Below, piece by piece: positions 12,901 through 19,936 of a stretch of DNA of 20,021 nt; the stretch's first letter is position 1; every line of letters starts with the position of its first letter. A program made the translations under genes and the position numbers. The notes below the pieces were generated by a model, which saw nothing but the letters and a program-made list of their open reading frames with translations, ran no database searches and was not told the origin of the DNA. Origin of the DNA: a virus; the IMG/VR virus record IMGVR_UViG_3300037882_000729, positions 1 to 20,021 of that record; one strand, written 5' to 3'.

Positions 12901-15592
12901 TGAAGTCGAGCGCCACTTTGGCAAGGTCTTGGAACAGTGTCGGGTCGAGATTTGCAAGGCGCTTCCAGAAATCGATGTCGCCCATTGCATCGCCAATGGC
13001 ATCATTGGTCAACTCGACCAGCGCTTCATCGGCGCTCAGCACGGCAAAGCTTTTGTCCGCGCCCTTGTTGGTTTTGTTTCGATAGCCAAGGACATCGCCG
13101 TTCACGGCAACAAAGTCGGTCAGGCGCTTGTACAGGTCTTTGTGCTTGAATTGAACCTCATGACCAAGCTCATGACCAGCCACAACGATAGCCGGATTGT
13201 TCATGTCTTCCATCAAATACAAAGTTCCGCCCAAGCGAACGCCATCTGCATCAAGCTTGAAGCCTTTACTGACATCGCGGACAACGACAATATCAACCCC
13301 GAAAAGGTTGCTTAGTCCGCCAAGAACAGTATTCGTGCGTTCGGGCAATGCCGACCTCGGCACTTCGAGGAAGCTGGCGTTTTGACCGCCTTCGACTCGG
13401 CTTGCCGGATTTTGGATTGCGCTGGCAAGTCGCTGGCTTTTTTTGGTTTGTTGAGCCGCGCCGACAGCCTCGATTCCAGTATTCGATTTTGCATACTCGA
13501 TTTCCCCTAAATTGGTCTGACTCTCAGGCGCTTGGCTTGCGGAGAGAGGCGCAGGCTCTGCGGCCTGAGAGCCAGTTTTTACCTGCGATGAAATAAGCGC
13601 ATCCAAGTCATCGGTTGGCTCTGGCGGCTGTTGCTTAGGCGCAATGCCACCAAGCTCGGTGATGATGGCATCAAGCTCATTCAGTACTTCAGGATTGTCT
13701 TGAATGCCTTGGACAATCTGACCGATAGGGTCATTGCCAAGTTCACCCAAATCCTGAACAGGCGAATTTTGAACTGTAAAGGATTGCTTTACAGTTGGTG
13801 GCGCAAGTGAGTTGGCAAATGCGAGCAGGTCGTTATCGTTGTCGATTTTGCCGAGCTTGGATTGCAGTTCGCGGAGCTGGCTTTCTGCCGAGCCTGCCGC
13901 GCGGTGCGCTTCAAGGCGAGATTTGATTTCAGCTTGACGTTCGCCAAGGCGCGCTTTGTCGGCGGCGCTGATATTATTTTCTGGGCTTCGGATTACATTG
14001 TTGCGCTCAAGTTGCTCTTGCTCGCGCAATACGTCATTGATGTCCTGAAGCTCGGCCTGAAGCGCTTTGGCTTCGGCCTTATCAAGTCGGGGCTTTGTGG
14101 CTGACTCAAGCTCGGCGATTCGGTTGTCGATGACAGAACCGGCCTCAGTGAAAGAGCGCTGGGCTTCAGCCTTTTGCTGGACTTCCGCATCGGCCTTGGC
14201 CTCAATGGCCTGACCGATTGCACCCAAATCTTCAGGCGTGACTTCGGGAGTTGATTGTTGCGCCGGAGCATCGGACGATTGCCCACGCAAGCGCGCGGCC
14301 TCAATGGTAGCTTGCGCAGAAGCAATGGCTTGCGCCGGAGCGCCTGCAACCGCTTCAAGCAAGGCCTCCTGCGGGTTGTATCCCTGCCCAGAAGCCACCT
14401 GTGCGAGCGCTTCTGTTGCATAGTCGCCAGTAGCGCCAACGCCGCCCTGAGCGAGCGGGTTAAGAATAGCGGCCTTTGCAGGCGTTGAGGCAATGCGCGA
14501 AGGCACAAGCGCTTTGCTAGCCACTCCGCCAGTAATAACGCCACCAGCGCCAACAACTAGCGCTCGCGTTTGTGCCTGCTCCACAGCTTCAGCAATAACT
14601 TCTTTCGGCAAGCTCGCCCATTCTTCGCGCGGTATCTGTTTTTCATCCAGATAGTTTGCAATGCCGGATGCCATTTCCTGTTGGTAGTTCGATGCGCCCC
14701 CGATTGCGGCTAAGGCGTATGGGTTTCGTGTAAGCGCCGAAACGGCGATTGCTGGCGATGAGCCAGCAAGTGATTCGGTTATTAGCGCCGTTGAATCCAG
14801 CGGGTTTTTAACAAGAGTTCCCAGTGTCGGTAAAAAGCCTTTGTCAGCCGCAAGCTCTTGGTCAAATCCTGCGCGGTCTGCCGACTTTTGATAGCGCTCG
14901 CGTGTCGCTTCACCGGAAACTTTATTCACAGCAATCGAGCCAAGGGCATCGGCCTGTATAGCTCTTAGTCCGGCAACCTCTTCTTCATTGGCTGGAATAA
15001 AAGTGTCGCCAATGTAGTAGCCGCCATAAAGCTCAACTTCTTTTAAGCGATTTGCCGCGCCAGCCGCATCAAGTGCTGGCAAGGTGTTTTTTGTTCCTTC
15101 GACCAAGTTGGAAATAAATCGTCCAGCCAAGTTTTTTCCGCTTTCAATTATGCCAATTTCTTTGCGTTGATTCACGCCTTCGCGCGTCTTTACGTATGCG
15201 CCATCAGGCGCAATGGCATAGTCTTTTGTTGGGTACGGATTGTTGATACTGCCAAGAGCAGGCATATTCGTGCCACGCCCACCAGAGCGAGTCTTGGCAG
15301 GATACCGGCTCGTTATTGGTTGCTCCCACGGCTGGCGCTTGCGCAAAAACTCAGGAACGCCGCCAATGTTGTCGGGTGTCATGTAGTCAATGTCGCTTGG
15401 TCGTCCTATGGCCTCAATAGCAATTTGCCGTGTTTTTGCCTTCACATCAGCCATCGGCTCAAGGCGCTCGCGCGAAACTGGAACTTCAGCTTGCTCGAAT
15501 AAATCATCAAACGAAATAGCCGCATTCTTAGGTGCGGCTTTTACGGTTGGCTTAACCGACTCATCAAACAGGTCATCGAAAGATACAGACAT
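6887..15592 (-). CDS. Giant 2901-aa polyvalent protein, probable ejected internal virion protein
   Basis: It starts at ATG 15592 (GGTGA about eight bases upstream). Visible regions, with rough residues: twin SFDDLF motifs (4-9, 27-32); Ala/Gly-rich hydrophobic stretches (255-395); charged helical, probably coiled-coil region (460-580); metallopeptidase-like region with HELGH (807-811) and a downstream acidic helix (E856, E860); conserved module (about 1015-1235) with VFPTNDGFGSG, HDYFGHA (1175-1181) and TTETRGQNSWVNYGE; ADP-ribosyltransferase-like region (about 1330-1470) from VGVHYSS to AGFDGALYDYRG; large module (about 1485-1995) with SHWDEENILAHIRFDDR and EIQSDWGQKGR (1694-1704), known from polyvalent proteins (LPD class); C-terminal LPD38-like region with YNPAFIPVNASRD (2341 on) and LTVNFNRKG (near 2487). 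Polyvalent proteins are thought to enter the cell with phage DNA and counter or reprogramme the host. The position matches T7 gp16. Enzyme activities are inferred. Confidence 0.88.
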   Translation of the reverse strand: MSVSFDDLFDESVKPTVKAAPKNAAISFDDLFEQAEVPVSRERLEPMADVKAKTRQIAIEAIGRPSDIDYMTPDNIGGVPEFLRKRQPWEQPITSRYPAKTRSGGRGTNMPALGSINNPYPTKDYAIAPDGAYVKTREGVNQRKEIGIIESGKNLAGRFISNLVEGTKNTLPALDAAGAANRLKEVELYGGYYIGDTFIPANEEEVAGLRAIQADALGSIAVNKVSGEATRERYQKSADRAGFDQELAADKGFLPTLGTLVKNPLDSTALITESLAGSSPAIAVSALTRNPYALAAIGGASNYQQEMASGIANYLDEKQIPREEWASLPKEVIAEAVEQAQTRALVVGAGGVITGGVASKALVPSRIASTPAKAAILNPLAQGGVGATGDYATEALAQVASGQGYNPQEALLEAVAGAPAQAIASAQATIEAARLRGQSSDAPAQQSTPEVTPEDLGAIGQAIEAKADAEVQQKAEAQRSFTEAGSVIDNRIAELESATKPRLDKAEAKALQAELQDINDVLREQEQLERNNVIRSPENNISAADKARLGERQAEIKSRLEAHRAAGSAESQLRELQSKLGKIDNDNDLLAFANSLAPPTVKQSFTVQNSPVQDLGELGNDPIGQIVQGIQDNPEVLNELDAIITELGGIAPKQQPPEPTDDLDALISSQVKTGSQAAEPAPLSASQAPESQTNLGEIEYAKSNTGIEAVGAAQQTKKSQRLASAIQNPASRVEGGQNASFLEVPRSALPERTNTVLGGLSNLFGVDIVVVRDVSKGFKLDADGVRLGGTLYLMEDMNNPAIVVAGHELGHEVQFKHKDLYKRLTDFVAVNGDVLGYRNKTNKGADKSFAVLSADEALVELTNDAIGDAMGDIDFWKRLANLDPTLFQDLAKVALDFIDSLTGRAKNLGSDKFLKDVQGFRKELEAVLQEVAKRQSGSGTISTPTNKGESNENSGIEASRKQGRADSQVSGQAAAREVQQSRRVGRSDGQVELDRGQEYRKSAEGEQPTTLAGLPRQIIVDGRTVEFGGFKTAQDAAKRYMEQAGFKYDPPTSYAQIDTERAQAIADEFSAMAHNPSDPQTKRAYEAMIQETLAQYQAILDTGLQIEFITGEDPYGNPRNAIIDIVDNNHFWVFPTNDGFGSGTLDVSDNPMLVETEYTISGKPALANDIFRVVHDYFGHAKEGVGFRATGEENAWRSHSAMYSPLARRAMTTETRGQNSWVNYGEFGEQNRKASPADTIYAEQKVGLLPEWVSEDGAQFSRKKGTMRNEKETSNTDEQSGVRQANARPSAGSSGARVSAPTSPTWLKLPEIAQDVPTFGNPRQNSVAVVGVHYSSVQGLSELDSRYAGSGSAGAERRRFGIGNYGATAKAGDTARRLYFYAKSNEDVPSKEQAVSGNSRYMVRMDNLYDTESDPLGLVEQFRRNPDAFEEAVVEAGFDGALYDYRGIGGITEPVVVLFGLKKKVPVVSFSRKQNVTDSRDWTFSPLARMVEGAPLKQVSADQWKKWIAANSTKMGVKADELEYTGINEWLDLQQGKLSKEDVSAYLDAGGVRVEEVLKREEADIDEGAIANYIETYVQDESSGIENGSVYRYENGVIDVMEGDEILYSGDPSMVAEELNLDPDDIGADTEVTKFGEYRPAGGTKYRELLLTLPDRDSAGRFSSSHWDEENILAHIRFDDRKDADGNDVLFINEIQSDWGQKGRKDGFASDDKAERVEVRKTENGYGVFADDRIIAETIDSRRADEIADERFRKNRRAKETPKAPFVTDTKAWVALAIKRMIRYAVDNNIDRIAFINGEQAADLYDLSKRIKEVTYWKNKDGTYGVYAYGLDGGRILSKQRAKESELEDIIGKELAKKIIETAPSKGDKTLSGLDLKVGGEGMKAFYDKLVPQVANDVLKKLGGGKVEHIRVNTTETLGDVGSGSIAVVRPNGDVIALTDYDSQAHEIARQHAGSRVVSADEVDASKGSAQLGFTIPQALRDKVAAGEVPLFSRKYTGTAGWNYDTNTWEGVTGELKKAREALQDKMLAWRDVQAAIEKGIGSPLPDAQNVYRLENLMHGRVSDGMKELERKYWMPIDRDMNRLGVKPEQLQEYLVARHAPERNARIASINPQMPDGGSGMTTADANAYIAGLSPDELTKLKTIAAKVDALIKDTLTRQFNSGLIDSASYSVLTSMYKHYVPLRGTEDEYESEGSGTGQGLDGRGKLIKNALGRGAGNEAKNVLGEVIGDSQRSLVAAEKARVGRALMRLVLANPSTLWEVEPVQTMRYLDANGDVAEKVVQDWSDPSIIAVKHNGKLYKVEIKDPRLMAGLKNLGVAHLNGFLTATAKVNRYFSAVLTQYNPAFIPVNASRDMIFGLTGMAVEHGTKLAAKTASNYPFAAAAAYRYARGKSGNSQYDTWAKEFSKAGGKTGYVHMESVEELQAKLGSGKLGSFDPQGVRKFAALLADGVSNINDAVENALRLSAYITLRENGMSVEKAAEYAKNLTVNFNRKGTNGTQINALLLFFNASVQGAARSLKVMKNHKTYAYLGTMAALQTIAAMYAMGLKEDDDEDSLWDKIPDHVKRRNIVIPVDASHYMTIPMPYGMNVFTYSASKMVDAITNKGERPEQGFVTAVADIMNAAVESFSPVPLDEGVWGLVPQAIRPAVNIARNKDGLGIPIRKENPYDRADAPLASVGKPDTMEIFKVTATGLNRLGGGDDYKAPPFSMFDRAPEDIEYILKELGGGAGKFVLDVATLGEKAYASADLTMRDIPIAKRFFTSVDDVASQQALYYDRTQSIVRAENELKDIFKQDGKSAAEYFIERTPELTGARIVGVTSTGNPKLKARGDTVYALYKQTEKAIDARNDSYRSAYKEAGASILPNEKTIARDREIKELNRERAEQQKSFNKAWHRDVVSISE

Positions 15593-15595
15593 TTT

Positions 15596-16372
15596 TTATT
15601 CACCCATCAGGTCATTTGCTATCTTGCCATATCCAGAGTCAACAAGTCGATTATAAATCGCTTTCTGAGTAGCTTTTCGTTTCTCTTGGTCTTTAATAGA
15701 GAGCGCTTTAATCAAGGCTTCTCGCGCTGATTTTAATACAGCGCTTTCATCGGCCTTGGTCGAATAGCCGCCTTCTGGTTTGGGCGGCGCGCGATACCTC
15801 TCAGGCGATGTTCTTTTTGCGTCCGTCAAAGCGGCGCGCGCTTCACGCTCTCTGCTAAGTGCGTTTGCCGCTCCGGCAGTTGCTAAATCTTCAGCAATGC
15901 GCGCATCGCCAAGAGGCGTTACCGTACCGGCCTGCTCACCACCAAGCGGGTCAAACATGATGCCGTCCTGAATATCGGAGCGCTTCATTGGCTCGCCTTT
16001 GATGTACCCCAATGCATTATTTGCGCCACCCTTATCAACCACAATGTCGCCCAGCGCATTTTCGATGATGCCCAAGTCTTGCGCGGCCTTACGGTCTGCA
16101 TCGAATGAATATCTGCGCTGATAGTCGCCAAGCTTTCCAAGGTCAACAACTTCATTGGCGAACGGGATGTTTGCCTGAATCTCGTTAAATCCTTGCTCTC
16201 GCATTGCCGCCTGTGCATTATCCCGCGCCAAGTTGCGGGAACGCACAAGACGAGCATCTTCAAGCGCCTTGAAGGTCGAGAAGTTCTTTTGCAGTCGCGG
16301 CAAATATTCCTGCTCAGCTTCGCGCTTAACGCCGCCAGTTAGAATAGCGCCTAAGTCAGCCCATCCGTTCAT
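15596..16372 (-). CDS. Probable internal virion (ejection) protein, 258 aa
   Basis: A hydrophilic, mostly helical sequence rich in Ala, Arg, Glu and Lys. The N-terminus (MNGWADLGAILTGGVKREAE) is weakly hydrophobic; it is followed by long amphipathic helices, a Gly/Asp-rich middle (DIVVDKGGANNALGYIKGEP) and a strongly charged C-terminal third (ALIKALSIKDQEKRKATQKA). No catalytic motif is visible. It starts at ATG 16372 inside the preceding stop (ATGA) and ends four bases before the giant polyvalent gene. In T7-like order it lies between the gp14-like and gp16-like positions, so an internal core protein released into the host envelope during DNA ejection is the most reasonable assignment. This is a positional inference, not a recognised family. 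Confidence 0.75.
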   Translation of the reverse strand: MNGWADLGAILTGGVKREAEQEYLPRLQKNFSTFKALEDARLVRSRNLARDNAQAAMREQGFNEIQANIPFANEVVDLGKLGDYQRRYSFDADRKAAQDLGIIENALGDIVVDKGGANNALGYIKGEPMKRSDIQDGIMFDPLGGEQAGTVTPLGDARIAEDLATAGAANALSREREARAALTDAKRTSPERYRAPPKPEGGYSTKADESAVLKSAREALIKALSIKDQEKRKATQKAIYNRLVDSGYGKIANDLMGE

Positions 16373-17043
16373 GCAATACTACCTTGAAGTGTTGAAGTTC
16401 CAAGTTTCTTTAGAGGATAATTCATAACCATGCCGTACTGGCTCATGCTTTTTGATAGTCCATTTGGCGTAGTTCCGCTTGCCGCGCCATTCATTCCGCC
16501 AGCCACTCCCGTAACAAAGCTCGATGCGGCATCAATCCACGGGTTGCGCTTGATGCTGTTATATCGAAGCTGGTCAAGGAAGTGCTGTCCTTGCGCGGCG
16601 CGAGATACATTGTCTAAGTCAATCCCAAGATTACCAAAAGAAACACCTTCGCCTCGGCGCTGGTCAACCGGCGCGTCAATTCGGCTCATCAGGCTCGACA
16701 ATTCCTTGCCGTAGTCAAGAACGCCGGTCTTGCCTTCGGCAGACGCCTTTTGAAAGGTTTCGCCGCCAGCGCCGCCGAATCCAGCGGTAACTTCGGCATT
16801 GCCTCGGCGAAGCGCGTCTGCGTACTCAGTCAGGCGCTTGGTTCGCTCATCGGCACTGGAACTGCCAGTCAGCTTCGTCACCTCTTCATTGACGCGCGCC
16901 TCTTGCTCGCGGCGCTTGGCAGACTGGTTGCGAATATCGGTCGCCAATGCTCGGTCTTGTTTCTTTTGGGTTTGCGCCGTGTTGTACACCGGAGCAAGCA
17001 CCGATGTAGCGAGTAGCGTCAATGAAAGCGGGTCAATTCCCAT
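16369..17043 (-). CDS. Probable internal virion (ejection) protein, 224 aa
   Basis: The N-terminus carries a hydrophobic stretch (IDPLSLTLLATSVLAPVYNT) that could insert in a membrane. Next comes a charged helical segment (about residues 25-75, rich in Arg, Glu and Lys), then a Gly-rich middle (EVTAGFGGAGGETFQKAS). Another hydrophobic Gly/Ala stretch is near residues 175-192 (ASSFVTGVAGGMNGAASG). An amphipathic N-terminus with Gly/Ala-rich membrane-like segments is common in phage internal core proteins that form the trans-envelope ejection channel. It starts two bases after the previous stop with GGGGGT as ribosome binding site, and the next gene starts in its stop codon (ATGA). The role is assigned by character and position. 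Confidence 0.75.
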   Translation of the reverse strand: MGIDPLSLTLLATSVLAPVYNTAQTQKKQDRALATDIRNQSAKRREQEARVNEEVTKLTGSSSADERTKRLTEYADALRRGNAEVTAGFGGAGGETFQKASAEGKTGVLDYGKELSSLMSRIDAPVDQRRGEGVSFGNLGIDLDNVSRAAQGQHFLDQLRYNSIKRNPWIDAASSFVTGVAGGMNGAASGTTPNGLSKSMSQYGMVMNYPLKKLGTSTLQGSIA

Positions 17044-17045
17044 GA

Positions 17046-17657
17046 TTAGTTACCCCCAAAAAGAACTTTGCTTGGTTGATATGCGCCGTACGCATCACGG
17101 TCAGCGCGGCGGCGTACAGCATTTTCCTGCGATTTTTGATAAAAATCCTTAAACACCCCAAAAGAATCGCCAAGGCCTTGCGCAAGGCTGGTGGCTTTTC
17201 CAGCTTCCAGTGAAGAGCGCATAGCGGCGGCAGATTGCGAAGCGGCGGTCGTGGCATCCAAGCCCTGACTCGCCATGCTGATAAGGCGCATACGCGAATC
17301 CGCATCGGCCTGCTCAAGCTCTGCGCCTCCACCAGTGGCTCGGCGCTGAACGTCCAGCAAGCCCTTGGTGTGCTCTTCACCAACACGGCGCTGTTGGTCA
17401 ACCTGAGTCGAGCCTCCGGTAAGTCCGCCGCGCGCCAGTGCGAATTTCAGGTTGCGGTCGGTGTCGCCTTTCTGTTTGTTCAAGTCCTTGGTGAAATACT
17501 CGCCAAGCGCCTTGACGTAATCGGCGATTTCCAGCTTCCGATTCGGGTTATCGAACGCGGCATTGATACCCGACTGAGCGGTTTTAATGCCAGCCTGCCG
17601 TTCTTCTTCGGCCTTTTGAGCCGCCTTAGCTGAAGAGTCGCTTCCGCCCATTCCCAT
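17046..17657 (-). CDS. Probable internal core protein, gp14-like position, 203 aa
   Basis: A soluble, helical, Ala/Gln/Arg-rich protein. The N-terminus (MGMGGSDSSAKAAQKAEEER) is followed by a conserved-looking region (ALGEYFTKDLNKQKGDTDRN) and a long helix-prone section, then an Ala/Ser/Met-rich segment (DATTAASQSAAAMRSSLEAG). Its size is close to T7 gp14 (about 196 residues) and it follows a gp13-like gene as gp14 does in T7, so it is probably part of the ejectosome. The ribosome binding site AAGGAG is almost ideal and is built from the Lys-Glu-stop codons that end the upstream gene, four bases from the ATG, so expression should be strong and linked to its neighbour. No enzymatic motif is visible. 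Confidence 0.75.
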   Translation of the reverse strand: MGMGGSDSSAKAAQKAEEERQAGIKTAQSGINAAFDNPNRKLEIADYVKALGEYFTKDLNKQKGDTDRNLKFALARGGLTGGSTQVDQQRRVGEEHTKGLLDVQRRATGGGAELEQADADSRMRLISMASQGLDATTAASQSAAAMRSSLEAGKATSLAQGLGDSFGVFKDFYQKSQENAVRRRADRDAYGAYQPSKVLFGGN

Positions 17658-17660
17658 AAA

Positions 17661-18140
17661 TTACTCCTTAACCCTGATATAGCAGGCGGCATCTTGCCCG
17701 TCCGAAAACCACTTTTGTTCGTTGTGCGAAAACTTCATGCCAAGACCTTTGACGTACCAGCGGTGCGCGGCAGTGCGCGTCACCAGCGAGTAGTCATGAA
17801 TCCGATGGCATCGGTCGCTCGCAAGCAAGGTATCCATGATGCGGCGGCTTGCCTTGGTAATCTCGCGCCAGTGGTTTTTCCATCCGTCATCTGTACCCAT
17901 CATCCAGCTTTGCCAAACTTTCGGGCGCGACTCGGTGAATCCGCCAACGCAATATGCCTCGCCATTTTCATCGAGCAAAGCAAAGTTCACTTCGCCCATC
18001 ATCGACAGCACCATTCGCGTTGCTTCATCGGGGTCATACTGCTCGACTTGCGCCCATGCCAAATACTGAGCCTGCTCATCATCACGCATACGAAGCGCAA
18101 TGTGGTAGATGTCCAGAACGGTTGGCGTAACTAAATTCAT
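17661..18140 (-). CDS. DUF2833/T7 gp13-like protein with GNAT-like fold, 159 aa
   Basis: The sequence resembles phage proteins of the T7 gp13 family (DUF2833), which have an acetyltransferase-like fold. Features are a central strand and turn (NGEAYCVGGFTESRPKVWQS), then WMMGTDDGWKNHWREITKAS with a long helix, and a final segment (TRTAAHRWYVKGLGMKFSH) typical of the last GNAT strands, where side chains normally contact the ligand. The classic GNAT acetyl-CoA loop (R/QxxGxG/A) is not obvious, so activity is uncertain and the fold may be used structurally or during virion assembly. T7 gp13 is needed for internal core assembly. The gene starts within the stop of the nozzle gene (ATGA at 18137-18140) and its 3' end supplies the ribosome binding site of the next gene. 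Confidence 0.78.
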   Translation of the reverse strand: MNLVTPTVLDIYHIALRMRDDEQAQYLAWAQVEQYDPDEATRMVLSMMGEVNFALLDENGEAYCVGGFTESRPKVWQSWMMGTDDGWKNHWREITKASRRIMDTLLASDRCHRIHDYSLVTRTAAHRWYVKGLGMKFSHNEQKWFSDGQDAACYIRVKE

Positions 18141-19936
18141 CGTCCGATTCCCATTGGTCTTGTGCGAATATTGAATTGCTGTAACTCCCAGCCGCCTGCC
18201 GCGTAATTCAAGATAATGCTCATGGTCGGCGCGGCAATAGGAATGGGTATTTCCATGCCTGTCATTGTATCAGCAGTAAGCTGATATGGCGTGGTAAATG
18301 CGGCAGGATTTGTCTGGTCGTAACCGATGCTGACAGTCGGCGCTGTGCCGTTGCCAACGATGTCGATAGCTTCGAGCATCTTGGTAACGCCGGTCGCGCC
18401 GAAGTCGAGCCAAGGCCACTGCACAACACCGGCAACCGGAGCGCCGTCATCGGTGATAACGTCCTCATCCATGACGTAGATGCAGTCATTCGTGCCGTTG
18501 TTGCCTCGGATATACAGGTTGTTTGCCAGCGTGGCGAAGCCGTCAATGGTGTATGGAAATTCGTAGGTACTCCACGAACCCATGCGACCAATCTGGTTCT
18601 GGGTATAAACGAACACCAGTTGCTTGCCGGAAACTACGTTTGCCGTCACCCAGTACTGGCCTGCGCCCGTGTAATAGGTCGCGCGCGGGGTCAGGCCAGC
18701 GGCAACCGCCGCCTCAATGGCTGGCACAATCAGGCTATCAACCGGAGCGCCGACATCGCCACTCTGAAGCGAGCTACTGGTCGCGCTTAACCCGATAGTC
18801 CGAATGCCCTGCGCGGACATGAAGAAAAGCTCATCGGCAACTTCTTGTGCCGCTTCCTGATAGATTGAGCCGATGCCCTGCATTTGGTCGAGCAAGGCCA
18901 TCGCTTCTGGGTCTGGGTCAATCTGCCACATTTGAAAGCCGTTTGCATTAAACACAACAAGATTGTCACGATATAGGTTTAGTACCGATACGCTGTTAGC
19001 GCCAGCCTGATTTAAGCCGGTCGGAAGGAAGCCTGCATCGCGCGCGGTTGTCCAATCAAGAGGCGCAACAGTTGCCGAGAATCGGGTTACATCTTCAGCG
19101 CCTGCAAATATCTTGCTAGCGCCCATCGCCACAACTTTCGATTGTGGGCAGTTGGCATCACCGACAACCTGCGAGGCGCAAACCCAGTTGATTGTGCCGT
19201 CACTAACCACTTGTGTTGGCACGGTAGGCCATGTTGGCTCGGTCACGCCGCTTACCAGCAACGGGTAAGCCTCCCATGTGACCGAATTTTCTAGAATCGC
19301 TTCCCATGTCACCGTGCCATCGGTAACGCGCTGGCCTACTGTCGCAGGCCATGTTGGCTCGCTTGCCGCGCTTGTGCCTGCGGCTACTACTTTGTACAGC
19401 AATCCAGTCACAACAACTTGCGCCAGATTCCATGAGAATTGGTCGAAGTGGTGAATGTTGCTTGATATCTTGAACGAATACGCGCCAATCTTAACTGTTA
19501 CCGCGCCAGCAGGCGCAACCGCCGTGACGGTCGATGTTTTCCAGCCACCGTCAGAAGAAGTGATGACGTTACCATCAGAGCGCGATATGAGCGTACCGGC
19601 TTGGTTATACCAGTTCAGCGTCACGTTGCCACGATTAAGCCCAGCCGCCGCCGAGCCTTGATGATACATGCAGGATGCAATAACCGTCTTACCAGCGGTT
19701 ACTGCGCCAGCCGTTGTCGATTCAATATGTAGATTGCCAGTGCCATTAACGACAATTGAATTTGAACCGGCATATCGAAAAATTGTTGATAGCGCGATGT
19801 TGCCGCCGAAGTTAAATCCGCTTGCTCCAGACTCAAGGCCGGAGTTTGTAATCGGCACAGCGCCGCCAGTCGCAAGCGTCAGTGGCGAGCGAACGTCATT
19901 GAGTGCATATGCGGTAGAGCCTGCCCAAGCTGTCAT
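18137..19936 (-). CDS. Tail nozzle/stabilisation protein (P22 gp10/T7 gp12 type) with inserted CBM-like module, 599 aa
   Basis: Residues 1-20 (WAGSTAYALNDVRSPLT) match the WxxSTxYxxxDVRxP opening common in phage baseplate and tail proteins. Residues about 25-170 look like a jelly-roll carbohydrate-binding module, with strands NVTLNWYNQAGTLISRSDGN, GGWKTSTVTAVAPAGAVTVK and a closing HHFDQFSWN. Two related units follow, EPTWP...DGTVTWEA (193-212) and EPTWP...DGTINWVC (233-253). Residues about 260-599 have the look of the P22 gp10/T7 gp12 beta-propeller nozzle: FAGAEDVTRF, LYRDNLVVFNANGFQMWQID, ELFFMSAQGIRTIG and VFVYTQNQIGRMGSWSTYEF. It would extend the short tail tube below the portal and adaptor and close it before ejection. 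The upstream stop overlaps its ATG, and the next gene starts in its own stop. Confidence 0.82.
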   Translation of the reverse strand: MTAWAGSTAYALNDVRSPLTLATGGAVPITNSGLESGASGFNFGGNIALSTIFRYAGSNSIVVNGTGNLHIESTTAGAVTAGKTVIASCMYHQGSAAAGLNRGNVTLNWYNQAGTLISRSDGNVITSSDGGWKTSTVTAVAPAGAVTVKIGAYSFKISSNIHHFDQFSWNLAQVVVTGLLYKVVAAGTSAASEPTWPATVGQRVTDGTVTWEAILENSVTWEAYPLLVSGVTEPTWPTVPTQVVSDGTINWVCASQVVGDANCPQSKVVAMGASKIFAGAEDVTRFSATVAPLDWTTARDAGFLPTGLNQAGANSVSVLNLYRDNLVVFNANGFQMWQIDPDPEAMALLDQMQGIGSIYQEAAQEVADELFFMSAQGIRTIGLSATSSSLQSGDVGAPVDSLIVPAIEAAVAAGLTPRATYYTGAGQYWVTANVVSGKQLVFVYTQNQIGRMGSWSTYEFPYTIDGFATLANNLYIRGNNGTNDCIYVMDEDVITDDGAPVAGVVQWPWLDFGATGVTKMLEAIDIVGNGTAPTVSIGYDQTNPAAFTTPYQLTADTMTGMEIPIPIAAPTMSIILNYAAGGWELQQFNIRTRPMGIGR

